Assembly: GCF_002201515.1 (NCBI RefSeq)
Contig: NZ_CP021421.1
Span: forward strand, 2,046,001-2,110,000
Length of the DNA stretch: 64,000 nucleotides
Source: Muribaculum intestinale
GTDB lineage: Bacteria; Bacteroidota; Bacteroidia; Bacteroidales; Muribaculaceae
Direction of reading: 5' to 3'
Position 1 is the stretch's first letter, and every line of letters starts with the position of its first letter. The translations under genes and the position numbers were made by a program. The notes under the pieces were generated by a model that did no database searches, was not told the origin of the DNA, and saw nothing but the letters and a program-made list of their open reading frames with translations. Below are positions 9,185-17,667 of this stretch, one piece after another.

Positions 9185-10159
9185 TTATTTCTGAAACAAC
9201 GACTGAATCGAGCCTATTGAGGAGAGCACCGATGATGCTTCGTAGGGGATGTATACAGTCTTGTTGTCCTTTCCTGATGTCATCTCGCGCAGAGTGTCAA
9301 TGTATTTCATTGCGAGCATATAGGTGGCGGGGTCTGTGTTGCCTGAGCGTACGGCTTCGGCTACACGCAGGATTGCATCTGCTTCAGCCTGAGCATTGAG
9401 GATTATTGCCTGAGCCTCGCCCTCGGCACGTAATATCTGTGACTGCTTCGTGGCCTCGGCCTGATTGATTTTAGATGCTTTCTCACCCTCGGAACGCAAT
9501 ATGAGGGATTGCTTTTCGCCTTCGGCATTGAGAATTTCGGCGCGGCGGTTGCGCTCTGCCTGCATCTGCTTCTCCATAGCCACGCGTACTGATTCGGGAG
9601 GTGTGATATCCTGCAGTTCCACTCGGTTTACTTTCACGCCCCACTTGTTGGTAGCGTCGTCAAGAATTGCCTGGAGCTTTGTGTTGATGGTGTCGCGGCT
9701 TGTGAGTGTTTCATCGAGCTCGAGTTCGCCGATGACATTACGCAGCGATGTCTGTGTAAGTTTCTCGATGGCGTTTGGCAGATTGTCGATTTCATATACG
9801 GCCTTCTTCGGGTCAGTAATCTGGAAGTAGAGTAGCGCGTTGATTTCGGTGGTTACATTGTCGCGGGTTATGACTTGCTGTGAGGGGAAGTCATATACTT
9901 GTTCGCGGAGATCGATTACGCTTGTCACGGTGTTGCGCACTAAATAGCGTCCGCCGACGGTTGTCTCTACACGGCGTGTATAGATTGTCTTTGGCTTGTC
10001 GATAAACGGTATGATGAAATTGAGGCCCGGATTGAGCACGCTGTGGAAGCGTCCGAGCCGCTCGATTACCCGGGTTTCAGACTGTGGCACGACTTTTACA
10101 CCGGCCGAAATAATCACTATTGCCAGTACGACAATGATTGCTGCAAGAATGTATGTCAT
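9185..10159 (-). CDS. SPFH/Band 7 (stomatin/paraslipin-like) membrane protein
   Basis: Stomatin-family scaffold anchored by one N-terminal transmembrane helix (about residues 2-20) and facing a membrane microdomain. The band-7 core begins with VVPQSETRVIERLGRF. The C-terminal half is a long coiled coil rich in Glu, Ala and Arg (about 170-250) with repeated ILRAEGE-type units, the oligomerisation segment. The protein is 324 aa, in the QmcA/paraslipin range. Its partner nfeD starts upstream and ends 18 bp before it, the usual NfeD-stomatin pairing. The precise role is not fixed; membrane quality control or fluidity organisation is the family-level idea. Confidence 0.9.
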   Translation of the reverse strand: MTYILAAIIVVLAIVIISAGVKVVPQSETRVIERLGRFHSVLNPGLNFIIPFIDKPKTIYTRRVETTVGGRYLVRNTVTSVIDLREQVYDFPSQQVITRDNVTTEINALLYFQITDPKKAVYEIDNLPNAIEKLTQTSLRNVIGELELDETLTSRDTINTKLQAILDDATNKWGVKVNRVELQDITPPESVRVAMEKQMQAERNRRAEILNAEGEKQSLILRSEGEKASKINQAEATKQSQILRAEGEAQAIILNAQAEADAILRVAEAVRSGNTDPATYMLAMKYIDTLREMTSGKDNKTVYIPYEASSVLSSIGSIQSLFQK

Positions 10160-10177
10160 AGCTTATTGTTTAGGGTT

Positions 10178-10630
10178 CTATTTATCAGGGAGAGTGGCTG
10201 TGAGTATGATTGAATTGTAGTCGGTGACGATTACTTCGGCACCGCAGGGTATCGCATAAGGTACGCCCGGAGCTACCACCTGCCATGAATCGCCGTCGAT
10301 ACGTGCGCGTCCGATTTCTCCGGGATGAATTACCTGAGTGACTACGGCGCGACGCCCGAGAAGGGCCTCCATGCCGGTGCGTGATGCGCGGCCTTCTTTG
10401 GCTACCTGTTTTTCGTGCCAGCGCTTTACGTATGGGACAAGAATAATGTAGGCCGCTACGGTAGTGGCTGCGAGAATGATGAGCTGCCACTCAAGGGCGA
10501 CTCCGAAACAGTCGCCGACAAGGGCCGCAACGCATCCGATAGCAAGACATAGTGTCCATACCATCTGCGAGAACACTTCGACAATCATAAGAAGTGCTGC
10601 CAGAGAGAGCCATATAATCCAAAGTGTCAT
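10178..10630 (-). CDS. NfeD-like membrane protein
   Basis: 150-aa short-type NfeD protein. Two or three hydrophobic helices fill residues 1-72 and a C-terminal OB-fold domain follows (about 85-150; MEALLGRRAVVTQVIHPGE, GRARIDGDSWQVV). Short NfeD proteins lack the N-terminal ClpP-like protease domain of long forms and are encoded next to stomatin/SPFH genes, as here. A -7 box TAAATTTG lies at 10671-10678, about 40 bp upstream. Confidence 0.88.
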   Translation of the reverse strand: MTLWIIWLSLAALLMIVEVFSQMVWTLCLAIGCVAALVGDCFGVALEWQLIILAATTVAAYIILVPYVKRWHEKQVAKEGRASRTGMEALLGRRAVVTQVIHPGEIGRARIDGDSWQVVAPGVPYAIPCGAEVIVTDYNSIILTATLPDK

Positions 10631-10670
10631 TACTGGAATGTTTTGTAAGGTTTTTAAATTTTTGTTTTCC

Positions 10671-10678
10671 CAAATTTA
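10671..10678 (-). promoter_or_regulatory. nfeD-SPFH operon promoter -7 box
   Basis: Minus strand TAAATTTG, an exact -7 match, 40 bp upstream of the nfeD ATG. No clean TTTG is found at the -33 spacing. The whole 318-bp divergent gap (10631-10948) is AT-rich; I see only this box and the opposing one at 10832-10839. Confidence 0.5.
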
Positions 10679-10831
10679 TTAAATAAAAACGAGAAATCTA
10701 TCGTTTTACAGTGATATTTTGTCGGAGAGAATCGACTGATTGTCGGAAATGGAAAGTATATGTCTGTATACGGGGGATATACGTCAGGTAGATGAGTAGG
10801 GGTAGGTGGATGATATGATTGGAAGTTTTTG

Positions 10832-10839
10832 TAATTTTG
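10832..10839 (+). promoter_or_regulatory. Promoter -7 box of the DUF6198-like gene
   Basis: TAATTTTG followed by CA, an exact Bacteroidetes -7 match. Transcription would begin near 10846, giving a leader of about 100 nt before the ATG at 10949. The -33 region is poor. Confidence 0.5.
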
Positions 10840-10948
10840 CACTGCAAAAAGAGATGTGCCGCTGATGGCACGCATTAAGAAACTCAATGTTTCCAAGAGG
10901 GGCGGTGTGGAGCCGCTGATAAACAATCATTTAAGGTCAACTGAAATT

Positions 10949-11623
10949 ATGAGAAATCTTGTTATCAGGTATGCGGTGTTTGTGGCCGGTCTGTATTTTC
11001 TTTCTCTTGGAGTAGTGTGTATAGTAAAATCGACTCTTGGCACAACGCCTATATCAAGTATTAATTATGTATTATCGCTAAACACGCCTCTTACTCTCGG
11101 CACAGCAACTTTTTTGCTCAACATGCTGCTGATACTCGGGCAGTTTGAGCTAATCAAGGGGAGAAGCACTCGTAAGGATGTGGTAGAGATACTGTTGCAG
11201 ATTCCATTTTCGTTTGCTTTCGGAGCATTCATTGACTTCAACATGTGGATGTGTCGCGGGATTGAGATTTCAAATTATTGGTATGCTTTGGCGATGCTCT
11301 GTGTGGGATGTATGTCGCAGGCTATAGGTGTAGTGCTTGAGTTTAAACCCAATGTGGCGATAATGAGCGCCGAAGGCTTCGTAAAATATGCATCGCGTCG
11401 ATATAATAAGGAGTTCGGACGTCTGAAGGTAGGCTTCGATTTGCTTCTTGTAAGCTCTGCGGCGTTGCTCTCTTTGGCTATGTCAGGTACAATCGACGGC
11501 ATACGCGAGGGTACTGCCATCGCTGCATTGACTACCGGCTATATGGTTACATTCCTTTCTATCCACATCTTCTCGCGCCGCAATCTAAACCGGTTGCTGT
11601 CAATCATACCTGTGCGGCGGTAA
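10949..11623 (+). CDS. Polytopic membrane protein, DUF6198/YczE-like
   Basis: 224-aa integral membrane protein with about five to six hydrophobic helices. It opens with a helix (LVIRYAVFVAGLYFLSLGVV), then KSTLGTTPISSINYVLS, a pattern I associate with DUF6198/YczE proteins of unknown function. I chose the ATG at 10949, because the frame upstream (from 10856) is basic and hydrophilic with no family resemblance. It stands alone, divergent from nfeD. No substrate or reaction can be assigned. Confidence 0.7.
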   Translation: MRNLVIRYAVFVAGLYFLSLGVVCIVKSTLGTTPISSINYVLSLNTPLTLGTATFLLNMLLILGQFELIKGRSTRKDVVEILLQIPFSFAFGAFIDFNMWMCRGIEISNYWYALAMLCVGCMSQAIGVVLEFKPNVAIMSAEGFVKYASRRYNKEFGRLKVGFDLLLVSSAALLSLAMSGTIDGIREGTAIAALTTGYMVTFLSIHIFSRRNLNRLLSIIPVRR

Positions 11624-11742
11624 CGTTGTCGGTAGGTGACAGGATGGTATATATAGCGGTAATTTTTTTATTGAACACAGATATTCTACATGTCATTGAT
11701 TCATGTTTCAAAATATATGCGTATATTTACGGCTGTATAACC

Positions 11743-11750
11743 TAAATTTG
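11743..11750 (+). promoter_or_regulatory. -7 box directly before a lipoprotein start
   Basis: TAAATTTG, an exact -7 match, ends 6 nt before the ATG at 11757. If used, the mRNA would be leaderless or nearly so. No good -33 element is visible. Confidence 0.4.
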
Positions 11751-11756
11751 ATAATC

Positions 11757-12263
11757 ATGGCAAAAATACAGTTGTTAATCTTCAGCATGGTCCTGGGATT
11801 GTGTGCTTCATGCAGTTCGTCCAATACAAATTCTCAGGCTGCCGCAGAAACGGTTCAAGACACGGAACCCCGTCAGAATAACGACAATTCCGCAATCGAC
11901 ATTGAATCGGGCATATATGCCGAAATCAAGAAAGAGATAGACTTTTCAAATTCAAAGTGTCCGATATCTCTTGGAATGGGCAATAATGTGACTTTGGAAA
12001 GTATCGCTTATGAGGATAATTCTGTAATATATTATTATAGTCTTGATAGAATTAATGATGGTGTTGGCAATAATGACAGTTTTAAGAGCTCATTATTGTA
12101 CATGCTGAAAGGCGAGGCTGGCTTGAATGCTGCAAATAAGCGTTTTTTTGATAACATCATCAAAGCCGGGGCCAAGATAATCTATGTCTATCAGAGCCAT
12201 TCGGGAAAGTCGTTGACAATCGAAATATCCAACAAGGAGTTGAGAGATATCTTTGAAGAATAA
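11757..12263 (+). CDS. Small lipoprotein of unknown function
   Basis: 168 aa from the ATG at 11757. The N-terminus is a lipoprotein signal (MAKIQLLIFSMVLGLCASC) with a probable lipidated Cys at residue 19, then a low-complexity Ser/Asn/Gln linker. The mature part (about residues 60-168) mixes predicted beta segments (NVTLESIAYEDNSVIYYYSLD) with a C-terminal helix-strand-helix region. No family is recognised. An upstream ATG at 11703 would add 18 residues that spoil the signal peptide, so I rejected it. Sequence here is more AT-rich than its neighbours, which may suggest a local acquisition. Confidence 0.75.
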   Translation: MAKIQLLIFSMVLGLCASCSSSNTNSQAAAETVQDTEPRQNNDNSAIDIESGIYAEIKKEIDFSNSKCPISLGMGNNVTLESIAYEDNSVIYYYSLDRINDGVGNNDSFKSSLLYMLKGEAGLNAANKRFFDNIIKAGAKIIYVYQSHSGKSLTIEISNKELRDIFEE

Positions 12264-12274
12264 ATATTGATAAT

Positions 12275-12317
12275 ATAATTTTGCCCGATACCTCACGTAT
12301 GTATCGGGCAAAATTAT
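12275..12317. terminator. Bidirectional terminator, lipoprotein and GltD-like genes
   Basis: A perfect 17-bp stem (12275-12291 with 12301-12317) with a 9-nt loop lies between the two converging stop codons, followed by A/T-rich bases on both sides. Confidence 0.87.
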
Positions 12318-12318
12318 G

Positions 12319-13674
12319 TTATGATGGCAAGTCGATGGATTCCATCAGTTTTACGGCATCGATGTAGCGTATGATACCGTCGGCCACACGTTTAGCGTCC
12401 TGCATGGCGTGGACTACTGTGGCTGGTCGGTTGGTTACGTCGCCTCCTGCGAATACTCCTCTGCGTGACGTCATGCCATAGGGCACATCGCGGGTGAGTA
12501 CATAGCCTTTGGAATCGACGTTAATACCGTCGGTCGAGTCGACGATACGCGATGCCGGGGCCGATCCGACGGCAAGTATCACGCGGTCTACCGTCATGTC
12601 GGTCAGAGTGCCTTCGGTGTCGACTGTTATGCCGCTCAGCCGATTGCCGGCATCCCATGGCATATCGGTCGGCGCTCCATCGTTTTCAGCTCCGCGAATC
12701 TCTTTGACGGATGATTTCCACATGAATTTTACGCCTTCGGCGACGGCATCGTCATATTCGGCGCGGAGGGCGCTCATCTCGTTGACTGTACGGTGATATA
12801 TTACGGTCACTTCAGCGGCACCCATGCGCAGAGCTGTGCGTGCGGCGTCGATGGCGGTATTGCCGCATCCGATTACGGCTATACGGTCGCCCCGGCCTAT
12901 TACCACTTCCTTTTGGTCGATGCAGCCTGACTGATACAGACTCACGCGTCGCAGAAACCAGATGGCCTGACGCACTCCGGGATGATTAATTCCCGGTATC
13001 GGCAGTGTCTTTGGTCGTCCGGTGCCGGTGCCCATGAATATGGCGTCGAAGCCACGGGCAAAGAGGTCGTCGATGGTAAGGGTGCGGCCGATGGTGGTAT
13101 CGAGGTGGAACAGTACACCGAGGTTCTCGATTTTTTTGATTTCGCGACGGACAACTTCCTTTGGGAGACGGTATTCAGGTATGCCGAACATCAGCACGCC
13201 TCCCGGCTCGGGTTGCATCTCGAATATTTCCACCCGGAATCCCTGGCGTGCGAGGTCGCCGGCAATAGTGAGCCCGGCCGGTCCGCTACCGATGACAGCC
13301 ACTGCACCGCGCGATTTCTCCGGGATAGCCTCGTGGGTGAGTCCGGCCTCTCCGTCGAAGTCGGCTACGAAGCGCTCGAGTTTACCAATATTGATATGGC
13401 GGCCTTTCTTTGCGAGCACACAATTGCCCTCGCATTGACGTTCGTGGCCGCATACGCGTCCGCACACTGCCGGCAGATTGCTGCGCGAGTTGATTATTTT
13501 CATTGCGTTTCCGAAGTTGCCTTTGGCGAGTTCGGAAATCCAGTCGGGGATGTCATTGGAAATGGGGCAGCCTTTCTTACATCCGGGTACCTTGCAGTGG
13601 AGACAGCGCTGAGCTTCGCGGATAGCTTCGGGGAGAGTGTAGTTTTCAGAGACTTCTTTGAAAAGGTGGTTCAT
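12319..13674 (-). CDS. GltD-like NAD(P)H flavoprotein oxidoreductase (glutamate synthase small-subunit family)
   Basis: 451-aa protein with an N-terminal cysteine cluster for Fe-S centres (C24, C27, C32, C36 in CLHCKVPGCKKGC, then a second set in CGRVCGHERQCEGNC), an FAD-binding GxGxxG (VIGSGPAGL near 128-136) and a second, NAD(P)H-binding Rossmann segment (VIGCGNTAIDAA). Known relatives pass electrons from NADPH to a glutamate synthase large subunit or act with other partners. No gltB is adjacent, so the partner is unknown and NfnB-like use is possible. The start is the ATG at 13674 (MNHLFKE); the open frame further upstream overlaps a -7 box and the sulfatase terminator and is not coding. 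Confidence 0.88.
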   Translation of the reverse strand: MNHLFKEVSENYTLPEAIREAQRCLHCKVPGCKKGCPISNDIPDWISELAKGNFGNAMKIINSRSNLPAVCGRVCGHERQCEGNCVLAKKGRHINIGKLERFVADFDGEAGLTHEAIPEKSRGAVAVIGSGPAGLTIAGDLARQGFRVEIFEMQPEPGGVLMFGIPEYRLPKEVVRREIKKIENLGVLFHLDTTIGRTLTIDDLFARGFDAIFMGTGTGRPKTLPIPGINHPGVRQAIWFLRRVSLYQSGCIDQKEVVIGRGDRIAVIGCGNTAIDAARTALRMGAAEVTVIYHRTVNEMSALRAEYDDAVAEGVKFMWKSSVKEIRGAENDGAPTDMPWDAGNRLSGITVDTEGTLTDMTVDRVILAVGSAPASRIVDSTDGINVDSKGYVLTRDVPYGMTSRRGVFAGGDVTNRPATVVHAMQDAKRVADGIIRYIDAVKLMESIDLPS

Positions 13675-13712
13675 TGCGGCGTATATTCTGTTTATCGGAT
13701 AATTTGTGGCGA

Positions 13713-13720
13713 CAAAGTTA
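13713..13720 (-). promoter_or_regulatory. Promoter -7 box of the GltD-like gene
   Basis: Minus strand TAACTTTG, 38 bp upstream of the ATG, with an ATTG at 21-bp spacing as a weak -33. A 6-bp inverted repeat (GCGACA/TGTCGC) brackets the box. Confidence 0.55.
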
Positions 13721-13760
13721 ATGAAATTTTGTGTCGCGACGCAATAATAGGGCGATATAG

Positions 13761-13807
13761 CATCAATCGGTCGGCCATTGCCTGAGGGCATAGCCGACCG
13801 ATTGATG
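13761..13807 (-). terminator. Terminator after the sulfatase gene
   Basis: A perfect 15-bp stem (13761-13775 with 13793-13807) with a 17-nt loop that can itself fold (TGCC/GGCA). It lies 16 bp after the sulfatase stop and closes the accessory gene series. Confidence 0.82.
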
Positions 13808-13823
13808 TATAAAACGTATGTTG

Positions 13824-15404
13824 TTATTCCGACTCTTCGGCGGCGGGGTCGAAGTCGGTTTTGCTTATCCAGTGGTGTGGGACCTTTTTTTCTCCTGCAT
13901 TGACACGATTCCAATACATATGCGATTTGTTCATACTTGGATATTGGTCAAACAGGTATCCTTCGCCGAACATGCGCGGGTCGCCTTCGTCGATAAGACG
14001 TTCGGTCATCTCGCGGTTCAGACGGGTTATGATTTCAGCCATATCCGGATTGTCGGCAAGGTTATTGATGCATTCTGCATCGGATTTAATGTCATAAAGC
14101 TCGAGTTCCGGTCGTTTGCCCATTGAAAGATTCCATAGATAATGGGATGCAGAGTCAAGGCGTGCCTTGATTATTTCGGTTTTTGTGGGTGAGCCGTCTG
14201 TATCCATATATCCGGTAGAAGGATTGCCTGACGGCCAGCGATCGGTAGCGTAATTGCGCAACAGCAGATAGCCGTCGCGCACTATTCCTCGGATAGGGTA
14301 TCCTTGATCGTCGGGTCGTCCGACATCGTGGCGCTCTTTTCCGAGCATCACATATCCGCGGTCGACTTTTGGGTTGGTCTTGTCGGCGATGATGTCGGTC
14401 ATGGAGCGTCCGGTCACGGGCAGCATTCCGGAGTTTACGGGGTCTACTCCTGCGAGTTCCATAAGAGTAGGCGCTATGTCAATCTGGCTTATGATTTCAT
14501 TGACTTCCCGTCCGGGGTGCTTTAATCCGTCGTGCCACATCATTGCCATAGGTAGGTGTGAGGCCTGATAATATTCCTGGCCCTTGCAGCGCGGGAAAGG
14601 CATTCCGTTGTCGGATGTTACGATTACTATTGTGTTGTCAAGTTGTCCGATGCTGTCGAGTTGGGCGAGAATATTGCCGAGATGTCGGTCGAAATACTCT
14701 ATTTCGTAGGCATAGTCGAGCATGTCGGTACGCACAGTCTCGTTGTCGGGCCAGTAGGACGGCACAGAGTCTATATCTGTCAGAGACTTCCCCGCCCGTA
14801 TGCCTGAGCCGTATTCATATTTGCGATGAGGTTCGCGTGCGCCGTACCAGAAACATATCGGCTGCTCTCCATCCCACTCCTTAAGAAACTGTGCAAAATT
14901 GGCCGAGTAATCAATGGCGTTGATTTGCTTTGTAGGCGGAGTGCATGTGATGTCGTTATATGGGCGGCCCGTGAGCAGACGGTCGTTGCCGAGAGAGTCA
15001 GTAGCTATACCGGGGCCCCATCCTTTGCCGGTGTATCCTGTGAAGTAGCCGTTGAGTTGGAGAGCTTCAGGGAATGACATTATGTCGCGAGGGAACTCAC
15101 ACTAATGGTTAGCGGCTTCGCGCAGTTGCCATGAATTGCGTCCGGTAATGAATGACGCTCGCGACGGCGCCGACTTTGAGTTGCAGGTAAATGCATTGCG
15201 GAAGAGAAGTCCTTCACGAGCCACACGGTCGAAGTTAGGGGTGTTGACCCAGCGGTTGCCGTAAGCGCCCATATGGGCTGCGTCATCGGCCATGCATATC
15301 AGAATGTTCGGACGTTTACCTTTTGTCTGAGTGGCGGCTACTGCCTGTGACATAGCCGCAGATATTCCTATAGCGAGGATGGATACTGATTGGAGATTTT
15401 TCAT
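13824..15404 (-). pseudogene. Sulfatase (S1 family, N-sulfoglucosamine sulfohydrolase-like) broken by an in-frame TAG
   Basis: From the ATG at 15404 the frame runs through a signal peptide ([20 protein letters not shown]), a metal-binding DD pair (MADDAAHMG, residues 40-41) and the Ser-type sulfatase signature [13 protein letters not shown]78 is the residue anaerobic maturases convert to formylglycine. It then hits one TAG (15102-15104) after ...REAANH. The same frame continues directly (CEFPRDIMSFPEALQLNGYF) to 13824, with the rest of the sulfatase fold, including SDNGMPFPRC. Total span is 526 codons, a normal sulfatase length. The lost residue is probably Trp (TGG to TAG). The catalytic Ser is in the short fragment, so neither piece should work alone. 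A sequencing error is the main alternative. Confidence 0.85.
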
Positions 15405-15472
15405 GCTCGTTTTATATAAAGACGCGCTTATGCGGGAATATGACACATGTCTACGATTATAAAGGTGAAAAA

Positions 15473-16036
15473 TCATATAAACAGCATGAGGGCAGAAAGT
15501 ACCTTTCTCAATTCTTTGAGCGCTATGCCTATATGATACTGTACTGTCTTGTGGCTTACGCCCACGGCTTCGGCAATCTGCTGGTAGGTCATGCCGCGGG
15601 AGCGGCTCATAAGAAATATTTTGCGACGGAGGGGCGGCATTCCGGCAATTGCCGCGCGTATCATTGCCGCCATTTCGCGTGTTGAGAATGTCGCGGCCGG
15701 GTCGTAGGGCGAAATCGTGTCAAATGGCTGCGATGCGTAGTCATCGACAATACGGCGGTGCTTAAGACGGTTGAGTACGGCGTTGCGTGTCATCCGGAAC
15801 AGATAGGCCGACGGCGATACGACTCCCTCCAGCACACTTCGGTGCTGCCATACAGCCATAAATACATCATGGGCCACATCGAGGGCTTCGTCGGAATCAT
15901 GAAGGATACACTGCGCCAGTTCGCGCACACGAGGAGCATACCGCAGATAGAGCATAGTCAATGCACCCCTTGCGGTATCCTCTTCGCCTTGCAGAAGCTG
16001 TATGAGTCGGCTGTCGGATATATCCTTTTCTGTCAT
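15473..16036 (-). CDS. ECF RNA polymerase sigma factor (FecI-like, Bacteroides-type)
   Basis: 187-aa sigma-70 family ECF factor. Region 2 covers about residues 20-95 ([46 protein letters not shown]) and region 4 about 125-180 ([19 protein letters not shown], a helix-turn-helix). It belongs with the FecR anti-sigma and STN-type SusC of this locus, the trans-envelope signalling trio that switches on SusCD genes when ligand binds. Unusually, it sits at the promoter-distal end, 46 bp after the NAGPA-type gene, rather than beside fecR. Confidence 0.92.
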   Translation of the reverse strand: MTEKDISDSRLIQLLQGEEDTARGALTMLYLRYAPRVRELAQCILHDSDEALDVAHDVFMAVWQHRSVLEGVVSPSAYLFRMTRNAVLNRLKHRRIVDDYASQPFDTISPYDPAATFSTREMAAMIRAAIAGMPPLRRKIFLMSRSRGMTYQQIAEAVGVSHKTVQYHIGIALKELRKVLSALMLFI

Positions 16037-16082
16037 TTTATATTGTCAACACGCTTTTATGACAATCCAGCGGGCAGATTAG

Positions 16083-17549
16083 CTAATTTTCTATAAATAT
16101 TTTCTCAGATGAGTTGCCCCGGCGGCGTACATACATACCGGATGCCGTGGGTTCGGTTGAGAGTCTGCGTCCGTCGATTGAATACCATTCGACTGGCGCT
16201 GCCGAACTGTTTTCAGAAATAACAGTATCAATAGCCGCCGACATTCCGGTGGAGAATATCATCAGACCGTTTGCAACATCGCGAGGGGTAGCTTCGGTAG
16301 TGGTGTTTATGATTTTGCCATCGTACATCATTTCGGCAGATCCTCCGGCATCGAAGTTGGCCAGATTAGAGCATCCGAAGTGGCGGGCTATCTGACACAT
16401 CTCGGCGGTAGTGCAGCCACGTGACTTTCCATACACCGGATCGGTCGATTTATCAATCACGATTATATACAGCTTTCGGTTGTCGGCATCGCATCCGTAG
16501 GCTGTTCGTGAGTATATCATTGAGTTGTACTCTTCATTGTAGTTGTGTTCGGTTAGTTCGCCGTCGCGCATCACAAGAGCGTTGCCACATATGGCTTGTT
16601 CAAATTGCGGAGTAACATTGGAGCCGGTAACGAGGAATGAGTAGTTGAGCTGCACCTTGTCGCCGACTTTTAGTTCAGCAAGTCGCTTTGCTTTGGTTGT
16701 GCCGCGCGCTACCAAGGCAAGATCATGGTCTCCAAGAGTGCCTGCAGGAGCATTCTTCTTGACACTTTTTACCGTAAATGAAATGTCGCGTGCGGTCATC
16801 CAGCTTTCACCTTCATCGATATCAAGCAGTACCTCTGTAGCGTCGGCTACCTCTTCGTCGATTATGAGTTTTTTGTTCTCGTCAATTTCCACATACATGA
16901 ATTTTGTGTCGCGGCCGTAGTAGCTGTTGTATATACCCAATTCTCCGGCCGTTGCGTATTTAGCGGAAACACCTTTGTTGCATACATTGATGTTCATCTC
17001 GCGGGTAGGCATTTTAAGCGTGTAGTCGGGGGTGAAGTAATCAACGTATATATGACCGTCGGATGTTATGCCTACGGCGCCGTTGCGCTTGGCTCCTCCG
17101 TCCCATTTCTCACGTCCGGTATTAAGCTCGGTCACTAATACGCCGTTGCGTATTGACAGCAGGCGCGGTATATAGTTGTATGTGGGGTATTCATTCTGTC
17201 CGTAGCAGTACCAGAAGTTGCCGTTTGCAGCTGCTACCGGTTTCAGATTTTCGGAGGTAAGACGCGAGGCGGCTGAGGTGATGGCTTCGATTCCGCGCGA
17301 GGATTCCTTGGCACACCATGTCTCTACGCGGCATCCCGGATTTGACAGGTCGGTGACAATCATGTTGACATTGAGCTGAAAACTGCTGTCGGTGAATCGC
17401 AGTCGGCTATATGTGACTCCAGGAGCCGGCTGCTCCGACTTGATTACTTCGTACTGTCGTTCAGTGCCGTTTATCTCGATGGTTTCTGCGGAGGTATTCA
17501 GCGATAACGCCATCAGCACTGTGGAGAAGAAAATATGTGTTCTGTCCAT
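16083..17549 (-). CDS. Secreted phosphodiester glycosidase (NAGPA family)
   Basis: 488 aa from the ATG at 17549, with a signal peptide (MDRTHIFFSTVLMALSLNTSA). The catalytic domain fits the NAGPA/'uncovering enzyme' family, which removes a sugar from a sugar-phosphate-sugar diester. The hallmark segment is NLANFDAGGSAEMMYDGK followed by an Asn-Gly turn (RDVANGLMIF); GAVGITSDGHIYVDYF and VNMIVTDLSNPG also fit. The C-terminal 40 residues (WYSIDGRRLS, GMYVRRRG) look like a degenerate type IX secretion or Bacteroidales C-terminal tail. It follows the BACON gene after a 118-bp gap that folds into a large hairpin. The actual substrate is unknown. Confidence 0.82.
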   Translation of the reverse strand: MDRTHIFFSTVLMALSLNTSAETIEINGTERQYEVIKSEQPAPGVTYSRLRFTDSSFQLNVNMIVTDLSNPGCRVETWCAKESSRGIEAITSAASRLTSENLKPVAAANGNFWYCYGQNEYPTYNYIPRLLSIRNGVLVTELNTGREKWDGGAKRNGAVGITSDGHIYVDYFTPDYTLKMPTREMNINVCNKGVSAKYATAGELGIYNSYYGRDTKFMYVEIDENKKLIIDEEVADATEVLLDIDEGESWMTARDISFTVKSVKKNAPAGTLGDHDLALVARGTTKAKRLAELKVGDKVQLNYSFLVTGSNVTPQFEQAICGNALVMRDGELTEHNYNEEYNSMIYSRTAYGCDADNRKLYIIVIDKSTDPVYGKSRGCTTAEMCQIARHFGCSNLANFDAGGSAEMMYDGKIINTTTEATPRDVANGLMIFSTGMSAAIDTVISENSSAAPVEWYSIDGRRLSTEPTASGMYVRRRGNSSEKIFIEN

Positions 17550-17584
17550 CTTGATATAATATATAGGATTAATATATATTACAG

Positions 17585-17654
17585 ATGCCTGAGATGGAGA
17601 GGATGACAGAATAAACGACATTTTTATTCTGTCACCGCCCTCCATTGTAGGCAT
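17585..17654 (-). promoter_or_regulatory. Large hairpin inside the SusCD operon
   Basis: Between the BACON and NAGPA-type genes, an 11-bp perfect stem (17605-17615 with 17623-17633, 7-nt loop) is enclosed by further pairing: ATGGAG/CTCCAT and, at the base, ATGCCT (17585-17590) with AGGCAT (17649-17654). It lies just after the BACON stop. It may be a partial terminator or an RNA-processing element that lowers expression of the two distal genes. Confidence 0.65.
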
Positions 17655-17667
17655 ATCACACTTTTTG

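Noticed and set aside
12319..13914. Longer start for the GltD-like gene (531 aa)
   Set aside because: The extra 80 codons cover a consensus promoter box and the sulfatase terminator; the protein family begins at the ATG at 13674.
15102..15104. Genome-wide recoding of TAG as an amino acid
   Set aside because: The POT gene at 30601 ends with TAG at its natural C-terminus, so TAG works as a stop here.
13824..15404. Two separate genes, a 124-aa sulfatase-like protein and a 418-aa sulfatase
   Set aside because: Both lie in one frame with a single TAG between them, and together make one full-length sulfatase. The second fragment lacks the catalytic Ser and a signal peptide.
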